From an uncultured Eubacteriales bacterium (GTDB lineage: Bacteria > Bacillota > Clostridia > Oscillospirales > Acutalibacteraceae): a DNA stretch of 15,414 nucleotides. How positions within the stretch are numbered: position 1 is the stretch's first letter; each line of letters begins with the position of its first letter. Position numbers and translations under genes: made by a program. The notes under the pieces are model-generated. The model was not told the origin of the DNA, did not search any database, and saw nothing but the letters and a program-made list of their open reading frames with translations. The stretch covers positions 1-15,414 of the forward strand of contig ONXZ01000008.1 in the NCBI GenBank assembly GCA_900321905.1, given 5' to 3'. This document shows positions 8,641 to 15,414 of the stretch, piece after piece.

Positions 8641-10298
8641 TATACTTCCTCCTTGTAGTGGTTGAGTGCGGCTTCAAGCCTTGATTTAACAGTTTTTTCA
8701 CCGAGCAGCGCAGTGATTGAATAAAGGTCAGGCGTGTTTGTTCTGCCTGTCAGCGCTACGCGGATTATTGTTGAAACATCGCCAACGTGACCTGCAAAAT
8801 CGTCAGGGTTTTGCTTGTACTCTTTAACGTTAGGCGTGCAGCCTACAAGCGGGCAGATGTCTTTCATTCTGCCAAACCAGGCGTCTTTGTCGTCGTCAAG
8901 GTTAACGGCGTCAATGTATTTTTCAAGCACCTTGACTGCAAGTTCAGGCGTTGCATTGCCTGTGAGTTCGTAGCAAGGCACAAACGTTTCATCATACATA
9001 TAACTGATGTATTCAGGTATGTCGCTCCACTTTGCAATGTCTTTACGAGGTTTCTTGTTCTCGCGGTCAATGTTGAGTATCGCAGTAGCGCGCTCGGTAT
9101 CTTGTTCGTAGAGCGCAGCGAGTTCGGGGCAGTATTCCTTTGCCCATTCATAAGACAGGCTGAACACGTTGTCAGCACTCATCTGGCAGATAACGTTCTT
9201 GCTCACGTCAGTGAGTTTTACCATATCAAACAGCGCGCCTGACACGCTCATTTTTTTAAGATTAACAGGGAACTTGTCAATGCTCTCTGTTTTATTCATT
9301 CTGCGCCAGTCCTCAAAATTTGAGTTGGCGAGGGTTAAAATGTATTCTGTTACACTCTCTTTCGGGAATCCCTGCTCGGCATAGTATGTCACTTTTGCCT
9401 CGGGGTCTTTACGTTTTGAAAGTTTGCGCTTGCCGCCGTTTTCCTCTTTCATAATAGGTGCAACGTGGGCGTATTTTGGCGGTTTGAAACCAAGCACGCG
9501 GAACAGTTGCAGATGTATCGGCACGCTGGCAATCCACTCGTCGCCGCGCATAACGTGCGTGGTGCGCATAAGATGGTCGTCAACTGCGTGCGCAAAGTGG
9601 TAAGTCGGAATTCCGTCTGATTTAAGTATAACAACGTCCTGCACATTTTCAGGCATTTCAATCTTGCCGCGGATAAGGTCGTCAAAACGGCACTTGCCGT
9701 CAAGTGTGCCCGGAGATTTAAGGCGCAGAGTCCACGCCTCGCCGTTTGCAAGATGTGATTCAATCTCATCAAGTGTGAGTTCGCGGTGTTTTGCCCACTT
9801 GCCCCAAATGCCTTTGATACTCTCGTTTTCCTGCGCAGCGCGGATTTCGTCAAGTTCCTCAGGCGTCATAAAGCAGGGGTAAGCAAGACCCTGCTCCACA
9901 AGCGATTTTGCGTAGGTTTGATAAATCTCTTTGCGCTCGCTCTGGTAGTAGGGAGCGTAGTCGCCGACCTGCTCGTTTTCGCCGACAACGCCTTCGTCAG
10001 GCACAATGCCGTAAACTGAAAGTCCTTTGAGCATGACCTCAATAGCGCCGTCAACTTTGCGCTTTTGGTCTGTGTCCTCAACACGGACATAGAAAACACC
10101 GTTGGTGTCTTTTGCCGTTTTGTACGACACAAGGCAGGTGAACAGGTTGCCAAAGTGCAGAAATCCGGTAGGGCTCGGCGCAAAACGTGTTACGCGCGCA
10201 CCCTCTTTGAGATTTCTTTGCGGATATTTTTCCTCCCAATAGTCGGGAGTTTTGTCAATGGTTGGGAATAATCTCTGTGCAAGTGCTTTATAATTCAA
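8640..10298 (-). CDS. gltX: Glutamyl-tRNA synthetase, divergent clostridial type
   Basis: This 552-residue class I synthetase charges tRNA-Glu. The catalytic signature is [17 protein letters not shown] (residues 38-54), where HFGN replaces the common HIGG/HIGH. The second signature is [10 protein letters not shown] (292-301). The blocks [28 protein letters not shown] and [16 protein letters not shown] are typical of GluRS. An N-terminal extension of about 35 residues precedes the catalytic core and makes the protein longer than the usual 470-490 residues. The start is TTG at 10298, chosen because AGGAG (10306-10310) lies 7 bases upstream and the first codons match the downstream frame. The gene begins a new unit after a 133-base spacer with its own candidate promoter. 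It overlaps glnS by one base. Because GlnRS is present, this GluRS probably need not mischarge tRNA-Gln, but sequence alone cannot decide that. Confidence 0.95.
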   Translation of the reverse strand: MNYKALAQRLFPTIDKTPDYWEEKYPQRNLKEGARVTRFAPSPTGFLHFGNLFTCLVSYKTAKDTNGVFYVRVEDTDQKRKVDGAIEVMLKGLSVYGIVPDEGVVGENEQVGDYAPYYQSERKEIYQTYAKSLVEQGLAYPCFMTPEELDEIRAAQENESIKGIWGKWAKHRELTLDEIESHLANGEAWTLRLKSPGTLDGKCRFDDLIRGKIEMPENVQDVVILKSDGIPTYHFAHAVDDHLMRTTHVMRGDEWIASVPIHLQLFRVLGFKPPKYAHVAPIMKEENGGKRKLSKRKDPEAKVTYYAEQGFPKESVTEYILTLANSNFEDWRRMNKTESIDKFPVNLKKMSVSGALFDMVKLTDVSKNVICQMSADNVFSLSYEWAKEYCPELAALYEQDTERATAILNIDRENKKPRKDIAKWSDIPEYISYMYDETFVPCYELTGNATPELAVKVLEKYIDAVNLDDDKDAWFGRMKDICPLVGCTPNVKEYKQNPDDFAGHVGDVSTIIRVALTGRTNTPDLYSITALLGEKTVKSRLEAALNHYKEEV

Positions 10299-10322
10299 TG
10301 TATTTCTCCTAAAAATTAAGTT

Positions 10323-10356
10323 ATTATATTATTACATAAAACACCTCAACAATCAA
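10323..10356 (-). promoter_or_regulatory. Candidate sigma-A promoter for gltX-glnS-typA
   Basis: On the minus strand TTGTTG (10347-10352) is followed after 18 bases by TATAAT (10323-10328). An alternative reading is TTGATT (10351-10356) with a 17-base spacer to AATAAT. Transcription would start near 10316 and give a leader of about 18 bases carrying only the AGGAG site. This leaves no room for a T-box leader. The promoter would make gltX-glnS-typA independent of dus-nagA-trmL. Confidence 0.55.
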
Positions 10357-10365
10357 GACATTTTT

Positions 10366-10398
10366 ATGTTCAATTGGGGACTGTCCCCAATTGAACAT
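10366..10398. repeat. Perfect 33-base palindromic repeat
   Basis: ATGTTCAATTGGGGA is followed by a 3-base spacer CTG and then its exact complement, giving a 15-bp stem. The core reads GGGGACTGTCCCC. The flanks do not provide a T-run in the right place on either strand: plus-strand T residues precede the stem rather than follow it. It lies between the trmL stop and the candidate gltX promoter. It resembles dispersed palindromic (REP-like) elements or an operator; which one cannot be decided from this single copy. Confidence 0.75.
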
Positions 10399-10431
10399 GG
10401 GTGTAATATGTGATTATACGGATAGTATAAT

Positions 10432-10932
10432 TTACCATTCGAGGTTGTGGAGTTGTCCCTTTTGCAATAAGGAGGGGTAATCCCATTGCCGCAGCACCTC
10501 ATATGTGCCGACTGCAACTGCGTTTGAGAGGTTGAGGCTTCGTATGATTCCGCGCATCGGCAGGCGCACACAGTAGTCGTGGTTTGCTTTGAGCAGTTCT
10601 TCGGGCAGGCCTCTCGTTTCTTTGCCGAAAACAAGGTAGCAGTTGTTTGGATAATTCACATCGCTATGGCTCTGCTCGGCCTTGGTGGTGAAGTAATAAA
10701 ACGTGCCGCCTGCATTTTTTTCAAAAAACTCAGGTGTGCTGTCATAGTAAGTAATGTCAAGTTTGTCCCAATAGTCAAGTCCTGCGCGTTTAACCTGCCT
10801 GTCCGTTATGTGAAATCCCATAGGTCCCACAAGGTGAAGCCTTGCCCCTGTTGCGGCGCAGGTGCGTGCAATGTTGCCTGTGTTTTGCGGTATCTCAGGC
10901 TCAATCAGTACAATGTTAAGCGAGTGTTCCAT
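10432..10932 (-). CDS. trmL: tRNA (cytidine/uridine-34 2'-O)-methyltransferase TrmL, SPOUT family
   Basis: This 166-residue protein is the usual size for TrmL, a small SPOUT (trefoil-knot) methyltransferase that 2'-O-methylates wobble position 34 of leucine tRNAs using S-adenosylmethionine. The three SPOUT motifs are present: EPEIPQNTGNIARTC (residues 11-25), VFGKETRGLP (101-110) and RSLNLSNAVAVGTYE (131-145). The start is ATG at 10932, chosen because GAGGTG (10940-10945) lies 7 bases upstream and the protein then begins MEHSLNIVLIEPEIP like its relatives. A longer in-frame start at 10965 adds 11 unconserved residues. The gene overlaps the end of nagA by 17 bases, which suggests coupled translation. 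It is the last gene of the dus-nagA-trmL unit. Confidence 0.93.
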   Translation of the reverse strand: MEHSLNIVLIEPEIPQNTGNIARTCAATGARLHLVGPMGFHITDRQVKRAGLDYWDKLDITYYDSTPEFFEKNAGGTFYYFTTKAEQSHSDVNYPNNCYLVFGKETRGLPEELLKANHDYCVRLPMRGIIRSLNLSNAVAVGTYEVLRQWDYPSLLQKGQLHNLEW

Positions 10933-12025
10933 CAATATACACCTCGCATATTTCAAGATTTTCATCAGTCACAACAAGGTCGGCGCACTTTCCAACTGCA
11001 ATAGAGCCGATGTTTTTGTCCTCACCGATAACTCTTGCAGGGTTGATTGTGCAGGATTTGAGCGCAGTTTTAAGGTCAACGCCAAACGCTAAAAGGTTTT
11101 TGAATTCGTCAAACAAGTTGGTGATTGAAGCAGCGATTGTGCCGTCATTAAGCCGTGCAACGCAATCGTTTTCTTTAACATAAACGGTTTGTCCGCCGAG
11201 TTCAAACTCGCCCGTGCCAAGACCTGCCGCGCGCATACTGTCGCTGATAACGCACGCCCTGTTTTCACCAAGAATTTTAAAAGCGTTTCGTAGTACAGCA
11301 GGGCAGATGTGCGCGCCGTCGCATATAAGTTCGCAGGTGACGTCGCTGTCAAGCGCAGCACCCACAATACCTGCGCTGCGGTGAGTCATCGCAGTCATCG
11401 CGTTGAACAGGTGCGTTGCGTGCGAAACGCCGTTAGCAATCGCAATTCTGCACTGGTTTTCATCTGCTTCGCTGTGACCGATTGACACTGCAATTTTTTT
11501 GCTTGCGTGCTGTATAAATTCTGCGCTGTCGCTCGCTTCAGGTGCAACGGTTATCAGTTTGATATTTGAGTTTGCGCTGAGCAGTTCGTCAAGTTCAGCA
11601 ATGCTGCAAGGGCGAACATAGTCGCCGTTTTGCGCGCCTTTTTTTGACAGCGCGATGTACGGACCTTCAAGGTTTATGCCGGCAAGTTTTGATTTTGGCG
11701 CGGTATAGCCGTCAGCGGCTTTTACTATGTCAAGCAGTTTTTCGTGCGGCAGAGTCATAGTCGTTCCGCAAAAAGAGGTAACGCCGTGCTTTGCAAGGTG
11801 AGCGCTGATTTTGTCAAAAGCGTCTGAATTGCCGTCTGAAAAATCACCGCCGCCACCGCCGTGAATATGTATGTCCACAAAGCCGGGCAAAATGATTTTG
11901 CCGCTCATATCAATGCCGCTGTCGCTGAAAAATCCGATTTCGCTGATTTTACCGTTTTCAATTTTTATGTCGCCGAATTCCTTTTCAAACTCCTCGTTAA
12001 AAAAAGTGCAGTTTTTTAGTAACAT
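10916..12025 (-). CDS. nagA: N-acetylglucosamine-6-phosphate deacetylase
   Basis: This 369-residue amidohydrolase converts N-acetylglucosamine-6-phosphate to glucosamine-6-phosphate and acetate, a step in amino-sugar catabolism and cell-wall recycling. From the ATG at 12025, the metal and catalytic residues typical of NagA are seen: the HIH pair in LPGFVDIHIHGGGGGDF (His53, His55), Glu120 in NLEGPYIA, His184 in IGHSEAD, His205 in THLFNAM, and Asp262 in ISDSM. The family usually runs to about 380 residues. The ATG shares one base with the dus stop (TGATG), with GGAG 8 bases upstream. A TTG one codon earlier is possible but less likely. No nagB (glucosamine-6-phosphate deaminase) or sugar transporter accompanies it here, which is unusual; instead it is flanked by two tRNA-modification genes. 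Confidence 0.95.
   Translation of the reverse strand: MLLKNCTFFNEEFEKEFGDIKIENGKISEIGFFSDSGIDMSGKIILPGFVDIHIHGGGGGDFSDGNSDAFDKISAHLAKHGVTSFCGTTMTLPHEKLLDIVKAADGYTAPKSKLAGINLEGPYIALSKKGAQNGDYVRPCSIAELDELLSANSNIKLITVAPEASDSAEFIQHASKKIAVSIGHSEADENQCRIAIANGVSHATHLFNAMTAMTHRSAGIVGAALDSDVTCELICDGAHICPAVLRNAFKILGENRACVISDSMRAAGLGTGEFELGGQTVYVKENDCVARLNDGTIAASITNLFDEFKNLLAFGVDLKTALKSCTINPARVIGEDKNIGSIAVGKCADLVVTDENLEICEVYIDGTLA
10940..10945 (-). promoter_or_regulatory. Ribosome-binding site deciding the trmL start
   Basis: GAGGTG on the minus strand lies 7 bases before the ATG at 10932, inside the coding region of nagA. It supports the shorter 166-residue TrmL over the start at 10965. Confidence 0.75.
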
Positions 12026-12987
12026 CAACTATTCTCCTTTGCCACTTTGAATGCAAGTTCTTCAAGTTGTTCAAAGTGTTCAAATGTGCATATTTCTCTG
12101 CGCATAGCCGCGCCGCCGCGCATGCCCTTTGTGTAATAACCCGCGTGGTGACGTGCTTCACGCATTGCGGTGTATTCACCTTTGTACTCAATAATCTTTT
12201 CAATGTGGCGAAGCATTACCGCCATTTTTTGCGTTACTGTCGGGTCGGGCAGAACTCGACACTCGTCAAGATACGCGTTGATTTTTGAGAATACCCACGG
12301 ATTGCCGAGTGCGCCCCTGCCAATCATAATTGCGTCGCAACCTGTTTTTTCAAGCATAATTGTGGCGCTCTGTTCATCGGTTATATCACCGTTGCCGATA
12401 ACGGGGATTGAAACCGCGCTTTTTACGGCTTTAATTATGTCGTAATCAACCGTGCCGCTGTACATCTGCACGCGCGTCCTGCCGTGTACTGCGATTGCCG
12501 CCGCGCCTGCTTTTTCGGCAAGTTGTGCCATCTGCACAGCGTTAACGCTGTCGTCGTCCCAGCCCTTGCGGATTTTAACCGTAACAGGTATGTCAACCGC
12601 ACCGCACACCGCCTTTGTGATTTCATACGCAAGGTCGGGGTGCTTCATCAGGCTCGCACCGCCGCCGTTCATCGCAACTTTCGGAGCAGGGCAACCCATA
12701 TTTATGTCAATTATTTCAGGGCGATATTCAAGGCATTTCACCGCCGCCTGCGCCATAATTTCAGGCTCGTCGCCGAAAATCTGCGCGCCGCAGGGATGTT
12801 CGCTGCCGATTGTCAGCAGTTCGCCGCTTTTTTTGTCACCCATAGTCAAGCCTTTGGACGACACCATTTCAGTCACGGTGTACGCCGCGCCGTAGTGCGT
12901 GCAGAGTTCGCGGAATGCTCTGTCTGCAACGCCTGCCATCGGCGCAAGAAAGGCTATGTGTTCAAATTTAAGATTACCAATTTCCAT
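12025..12987 (-). CDS. dusB: tRNA-dihydrouridine synthase (DusB-type)
   Basis: This 320-residue flavoprotein reduces specific uridines of tRNA to dihydrouridine using FMN and NADPH. It begins MEIGNLKFEHIAFLAPMAG. The motifs run in order: APMAGVADRAF (15-25), TEMVSSKGL (39-47), QIFGDEPEIM (69-78), DINMGCPAPK with the catalytic Cys99, VKIRKGWDDD, AVHGRTRVQMYSG, IGNGDI and MIGRGALGNPWVF (phosphate binding). The order and the NMGCPAPKV motif fit the DusB/YhdG subgroup, though Dus subtype and target uridine cannot be fixed by eye. The frame extends 27 codons upstream to 13068, but that region runs through the promoter and is not conserved, so ATG 12987 is chosen. No SD sequence precedes it, and the promoter lies only 9 bases away. 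It is the first gene of the dus-nagA-trmL unit. Confidence 0.94.
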   Translation of the reverse strand: MEIGNLKFEHIAFLAPMAGVADRAFRELCTHYGAAYTVTEMVSSKGLTMGDKKSGELLTIGSEHPCGAQIFGDEPEIMAQAAVKCLEYRPEIIDINMGCPAPKVAMNGGGASLMKHPDLAYEITKAVCGAVDIPVTVKIRKGWDDDSVNAVQMAQLAEKAGAAAIAVHGRTRVQMYSGTVDYDIIKAVKSAVSIPVIGNGDITDEQSATIMLEKTGCDAIMIGRGALGNPWVFSKINAYLDECRVLPDPTVTQKMAVMLRHIEKIIEYKGEYTAMREARHHAGYYTKGMRGGAAMRREICTFEHFEQLEELAFKVAKENS

Positions 12988-12996
12988 AATGCTATT

Positions 12997-13025
12997 AATA
13001 TAACACAATATTTTAAAATAATCAA
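12997..13025 (-). promoter_or_regulatory. Sigma-A-type promoter for dusB-nagA-trmL
   Basis: On the minus strand TTGATT (13020-13025) is followed after exactly 17 bases by TATATT (12997-13002), in very AT-rich DNA. Transcription should start about 6-7 bases beyond the -10, at roughly 12990, leaving only 2-3 bases before the dusB ATG at 12987. That predicts a leaderless or nearly leaderless mRNA. Confidence 0.65.
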
Positions 13026-13087
13026 TATAAATTAAGTTTGGTGAATTTATACAAAAAAGGCGGCACAATTTTGTTTAACACACTCGG

Positions 13088-13116
13088 TTGCATTGAAGTG
13101 ACTAATAGTGTAAAAT
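13088..13116 (+). promoter_or_regulatory. Sigma-A-type promoter for the OPRTase-like gene
   Basis: TTGCAT (13088-13093) is followed after exactly 17 bases by TAAAAT (13111-13116). The expected transcription start near 13123 coincides with the AAAGGAG ribosome-binding site (13123-13129), so the leader would be only about 15 bases. It is divergent from the dusB promoter about 60 bases away. The DNA between the two promoters shows no other clear site. Confidence 0.6.
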
Positions 13117-13138
13117 TAATGTAAAGGAGTGGGTTATT

Positions 13139-13783
13139 TTGAATCCTGTTTACACAATCACATCTAACAGAGATGACAGAGTTTTTATTCACGCTATGCC
13201 GGGGCATTTTGTGTCGGCTAATAACCATATCAATTACTATATAGGCACGTCCGACATCAAACACAATCACGAAGTTTCTGTTGACGCGTCTATGCTGCTT
13301 GCGGAATACTATAACACCTACGGTATAGAAGTTAATACCGTGCTTTGTCTTTATGAAACACAGGCGCTCGGTGCATATCTTGCACACGAGCTTTCGCGTC
13401 CGAGTATGATGAGTCCTAACCCTACAAGGGAGATTTATGTTCTCGGCTCGGAGTATGACGCGTCAGGTAACCTGATTTTCAGGGACAACCTTATCCGTAT
13501 GATTAAAGAGCAGAATGTGCTTGTTTTGATTTCCTGTATCACATCGGGTCGCACGGTTGAGCGCGCTATGGAAAGCGTACAGTACTATGGCGGAAACATT
13601 GTCGGTATTTCAAGCGTTTTCAGCGCAGTTGACACAATTCAGGGCATACCTGTTAACACCATTTTTGATATGTCTGATTTGCCTGCATATGAGTTTTATC
13701 ACTCAAAGGACTGCCCGCTTTGCCAAAAGGGCGACCCTGTTGACGCAATCTCAAACGGCTACGGTTACTCAATGCTTGGCTGA
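13139..13783 (+). CDS. Orotate phosphoribosyltransferase-like protein
   Basis: The start is TTG at 13139, with AAAGGAG 9 bases upstream, giving 214 residues. The N-terminal part contains MPGHFVSANNHINYYI (20-35). Residues 127-140, NVLVLISCITSGRT, occupy the place of the PRPP-binding loop of type I phosphoribosyltransferases, followed by ERAMESVQYYGGNIVG as expected for that fold. The usual acidic pair of the loop (VVDDVxTTG in OPRTase) is replaced by Ile-Ser-Cys, so normal PRPP chemistry is doubtful. The C-terminus has a CPLC pair (Cys192, Cys195) followed by GDPVDAISNGYGYS, a possible metal or redox site. I believe similar proteins occur widely in Clostridia under the name orotate phosphoribosyltransferase, but the function is not known to me. 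No pyrimidine genes are adjacent. It is followed after 64 bases by a signalling phosphatase on the same strand. Confidence 0.75.
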   Translation: MNPVYTITSNRDDRVFIHAMPGHFVSANNHINYYIGTSDIKHNHEVSVDASMLLAEYYNTYGIEVNTVLCLYETQALGAYLAHELSRPSMMSPNPTREIYVLGSEYDASGNLIFRDNLIRMIKEQNVLVLISCITSGRTVERAMESVQYYGGNIVGISSVFSAVDTIQGIPVNTIFDMSDLPAYEFYHSKDCPLCQKGDPVDAISNGYGYSMLG

Positions 13784-13847
13784 TATGGCAAATCCGCCAT
13801 TTAAATTGGTTTTGGATTTGTCTTGCTCTTTATAAGGGACTGTTAGT

Positions 13848-15414
13848 ATGAATGTTATTTTTTCAAGGCTTATAGGCACGCTGGCGATCATACTGCTTAT
13901 TGCAGGTTTTATCGGCGGCAGCGATATAATTTCAAAAATAGTTAAAAACGATAAAAAGTGGAAGTACACCATAATAACCGCCCTGATGGGCGGCTTGTTC
14001 GGTATCTACGGCAATATATCGGGATTTAACCTGAACGGTGCCGTTATATCCGTGCGTGATATCGGCCCTATGCTGTCAGGCTTTATCGGCGGACCTGTGG
14101 CAGGTCTGATTGCCGGTCTTATAGCAGGTGCTCACAGGCTTACAATGGGCGGCATTACCGCGCAGGCGTGCGTTGTGGCAACTTGCAGTATCGGTTTGAT
14201 GTGCGGCCTTATTTCACTTAAACAGCACGAGCATTTTCAAAAACCGTTTGTGGCTATGGTTATCAGCGCGTTAATGGAAACGTTCCACCTCTGCGTTGTA
14301 CTGATTATGGTCAAACCGTTTGAAACGGCTGTCGATATCGTACACCAGATTGCTCTGCCGTTTATTATCACAAACGCAATCGGCTTTGCGCTAATGGTTA
14401 CAATTATCACCTTTGCTCAAAAGCAACGCGTTCTGGTTTTGGAAAAAAGCAGAATCCAGTCTGAACTGGAGGTTGCAAATGTCATACAGAATTCTCTGCT
14501 TCCGGCGCTCAGCGACGATTATCCCGGCAGAAAAGAAGTAGAGGTCGGCGCGTATATGGAAACGGCAAAGGAAGTCGGCGGCGATTTTTACGATGTGTTC
14601 TTTGTAGATAGCAACCGACTTGCTTTTGTTATCGGCGACGTGTCGGGCAAGGGCGTTCCTGCGGCGATGTTTATGGCTATGGCAAAAATCACTCTGCAAA
14701 ACTGTATCAGAGATATTCCCGACTTGTCAGAGGCTGTTGCAACTGCAAATAACTCCCTTTGCACAAGGAACGAGGCTGATATGTTCGTAACCCTCTGGGT
14801 CGGCGTGATTGACCTTAACAGCGGCGAAATGAAATATGTCAGCGCCGGTCACAACCCACCGCTTATAGTTAAAAACGGCACGGCGCAGTACCTCAAAACA
14901 AAGAGCGGTTTTGTGCTTGCGGGCATGGAAGATATGATTTATAAAGAGAATAGTATTACCCTTGACAAGGGCGATATTGTTTATCTTTACACCGACGGAA
15001 TTACCGAGGCGGACACCGTTGACGAAGAACTTTACGGCGAGGAACGGTTGCTGAAATGTTTTGATAACGCGTCTGCAATGACGGCAAAACAAATTGTGGA
15101 TACCGTTAAAGAATCGGTTGACGCCTTTGTGCAGGACAATGACCAGTTCGACGATATGACAATGCTCTGCTTCAGATTTAACGGCAAAGCAGAAGAACTA
15201 ACTCTTGACGCAACGCTCGAAAATGTTGAAAAAGCAACGGATTTTGTAAGCAAAATTGCAAGCGCACAGCAGTTTACGAGTAAAGATATTTACCAGATTG
15301 AAATATCTGTTGACGAGATTGTGAGCAATGTTGCAAGGTATGCGTATGGCGAAAAAACCGGCAAGGTAACCGTGAGTGTTGACTGCGACGACAAGCGTCT
15401 GTCTGTAACTGTAA
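13848..15414 (+). CDS. Membrane sensor / SpoIIE-type phosphatase / RsbW-like kinase fusion, 3'-truncated
   Basis: The frame runs from ATG 13848 (AAGGGA 8 bases upstream) to the window edge, giving 522 visible residues and no stop. Residues 1-190 are hydrophobic and contain the 5TM LytS-type receptor signature around GAVISVRDIGPMLSGFIGG (64-82) and AGLIAGAHRLTMGG (89-102). A short helical linker (about 192-220) precedes a PPM/SpoIIE phosphatase domain with GGDFYD (244-249, metal Asp246), VIGDVSGKGVPAAM (261-274), SAGHNPPL (332-339), YTDGITEA (381-388) and DDMTML (435-440). From about 450 a second domain resembles the HATPase of anti-sigma kinases (RsbW/SpoIIAB), with the N-box ISVDEIVSNVARYAYG (486-501, Asn494). 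Such proteins typically control anti-sigma factor antagonists by dephosphorylation and phosphorylation. Here the opposing activities appear to be on one membrane protein. The partner STAS protein is not visible. The ligand is unknown. Confidence 0.9.
   Translation, partial: MNVIFSRLIGTLAIILLIAGFIGGSDIISKIVKNDKKWKYTIITALMGGLFGIYGNISGFNLNGAVISVRDIGPMLSGFIGGPVAGLIAGLIAGAHRLTMGGITAQACVVATCSIGLMCGLISLKQHEHFQKPFVAMVISALMETFHLCVVLIMVKPFETAVDIVHQIALPFIITNAIGFALMVTIITFAQKQRVLVLEKSRIQSELEVANVIQNSLLPALSDDYPGRKEVEVGAYMETAKEVGGDFYDVFFVDSNRLAFVIGDVSGKGVPAAMFMAMAKITLQNCIRDIPDLSEAVATANNSLCTRNEADMFVTLWVGVIDLNSGEMKYVSAGHNPPLIVKNGTAQYLKTKSGFVLAGMEDMIYKENSITLDKGDIVYLYTDGITEADTVDEELYGEERLLKCFDNASAMTAKQIVDTVKESVDAFVQDNDQFDDMTMLCFRFNGKAEELTLDATLENVEKATDFVSKIASAQQFTSKDIYQIEISVDEIVSNVARYAYGEKTGKVTVSVDCDDKRLSVTV

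Noticed and set aside
10366..10398. 33-base palindrome as a terminator for trmL
   Set aside because: On the minus strand the stem is followed by A residues, not T residues, so a standard intrinsic terminator is not supported.
10299..10431. T-box or other riboswitch upstream of gltX
   Set aside because: The predicted leader is only about 18 bases and shows no T-box sequence or antiterminator; the spacer holds only the palindrome, a weak AT-rich inverted repeat at 10413-10431 and the promoter.
12484..13035. 183-codon plus-strand open frame opposite dusB
   Set aside because: It is antisense to the conserved Dus core and runs into the AT-rich promoter; no family resemblance.
13019..13068. 27-codon N-terminal extension of DusB
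   Set aside because: It overlaps the -35/-10 promoter, is very AT-rich and precedes the conserved N-terminus MEIGNLKFEHIAFLAPMAG.
13784..13847. Small hairpin ATGGC/GCCAT after the OPRTase-like gene as a terminator
   Set aside because: The stem is only 5 bp and has no proper T-tract; read-through into the phosphatase gene is more likely.

Overview
This window looks like chromosomal DNA of a Gram-positive anaerobe of the class Clostridia, most likely a gut Oscillospiraceae/Ruminococcaceae-type Firmicute. That placement is an inference. It rests on the divergent 552-residue glutamyl-tRNA synthetase next to a glutaminyl-tRNA synthetase, the OPRTase-like protein ending in a CPLC motif, the LytS-like/SpoIIE/RsbW-like fusion, strong AAGGAGG-type Shine-Dalgarno (SD) sequences, and frequent GTG and TTG starts. 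Almost all of the sequence codes for protein. I see no tRNA, rRNA, CRISPR array, transposase or prophage gene.

Layout. (1) 1-3735, plus strand: the 3' end of a nucleotidyltransferase gene, then lepA (ribosomal elongation factor 4), then an acyltransferase-3 membrane protein. The three are packed within a few bases of one another and end at a convergent hairpin terminator. (2) 3737-12987, minus strand: read in the direction of transcription, the genes are dus, nagA, trmL, (palindrome and promoter), gltX, glnS, typA, (structured spacer), hemW and a 54-codon lysine-rich small gene that abuts the shared terminator. dus-nagA-trmL and gltX-glnS overlap one another and look translationally coupled. 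(3) 12988-13138: a divergent control region with one good promoter facing each way. (4) 13139-15414, plus strand: an OPRTase-like protein, then a large signalling protein (5TM LytS-like sensor, SpoIIE/PPM phosphatase, RsbW-like kinase domain) that runs off the window.

Functional theme. The minus-strand genes are mostly translation functions: tRNA modification (dus, trmL), tRNA charging with Glu and Gln (gltX, glnS) and a ribosome-associated GTPase (typA). lepA faces them on the other strand. nagA (amino-sugar recycling) and hemW (haem chaperone or radical-SAM protein) are the metabolic exceptions.

The most interesting non-coding signals are three. The typA-hemW spacer can fold in mutually exclusive ways, one of which hides the hemW ribosome-binding site. 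A perfect 33-base palindrome lies upstream of gltX and is not a terminator. The dus promoter is placed so that the mRNA would be almost leaderless. I did not find a clearly novel multigene system; the window is mainly conserved housekeeping genes with some unusual arrangement and regulation.
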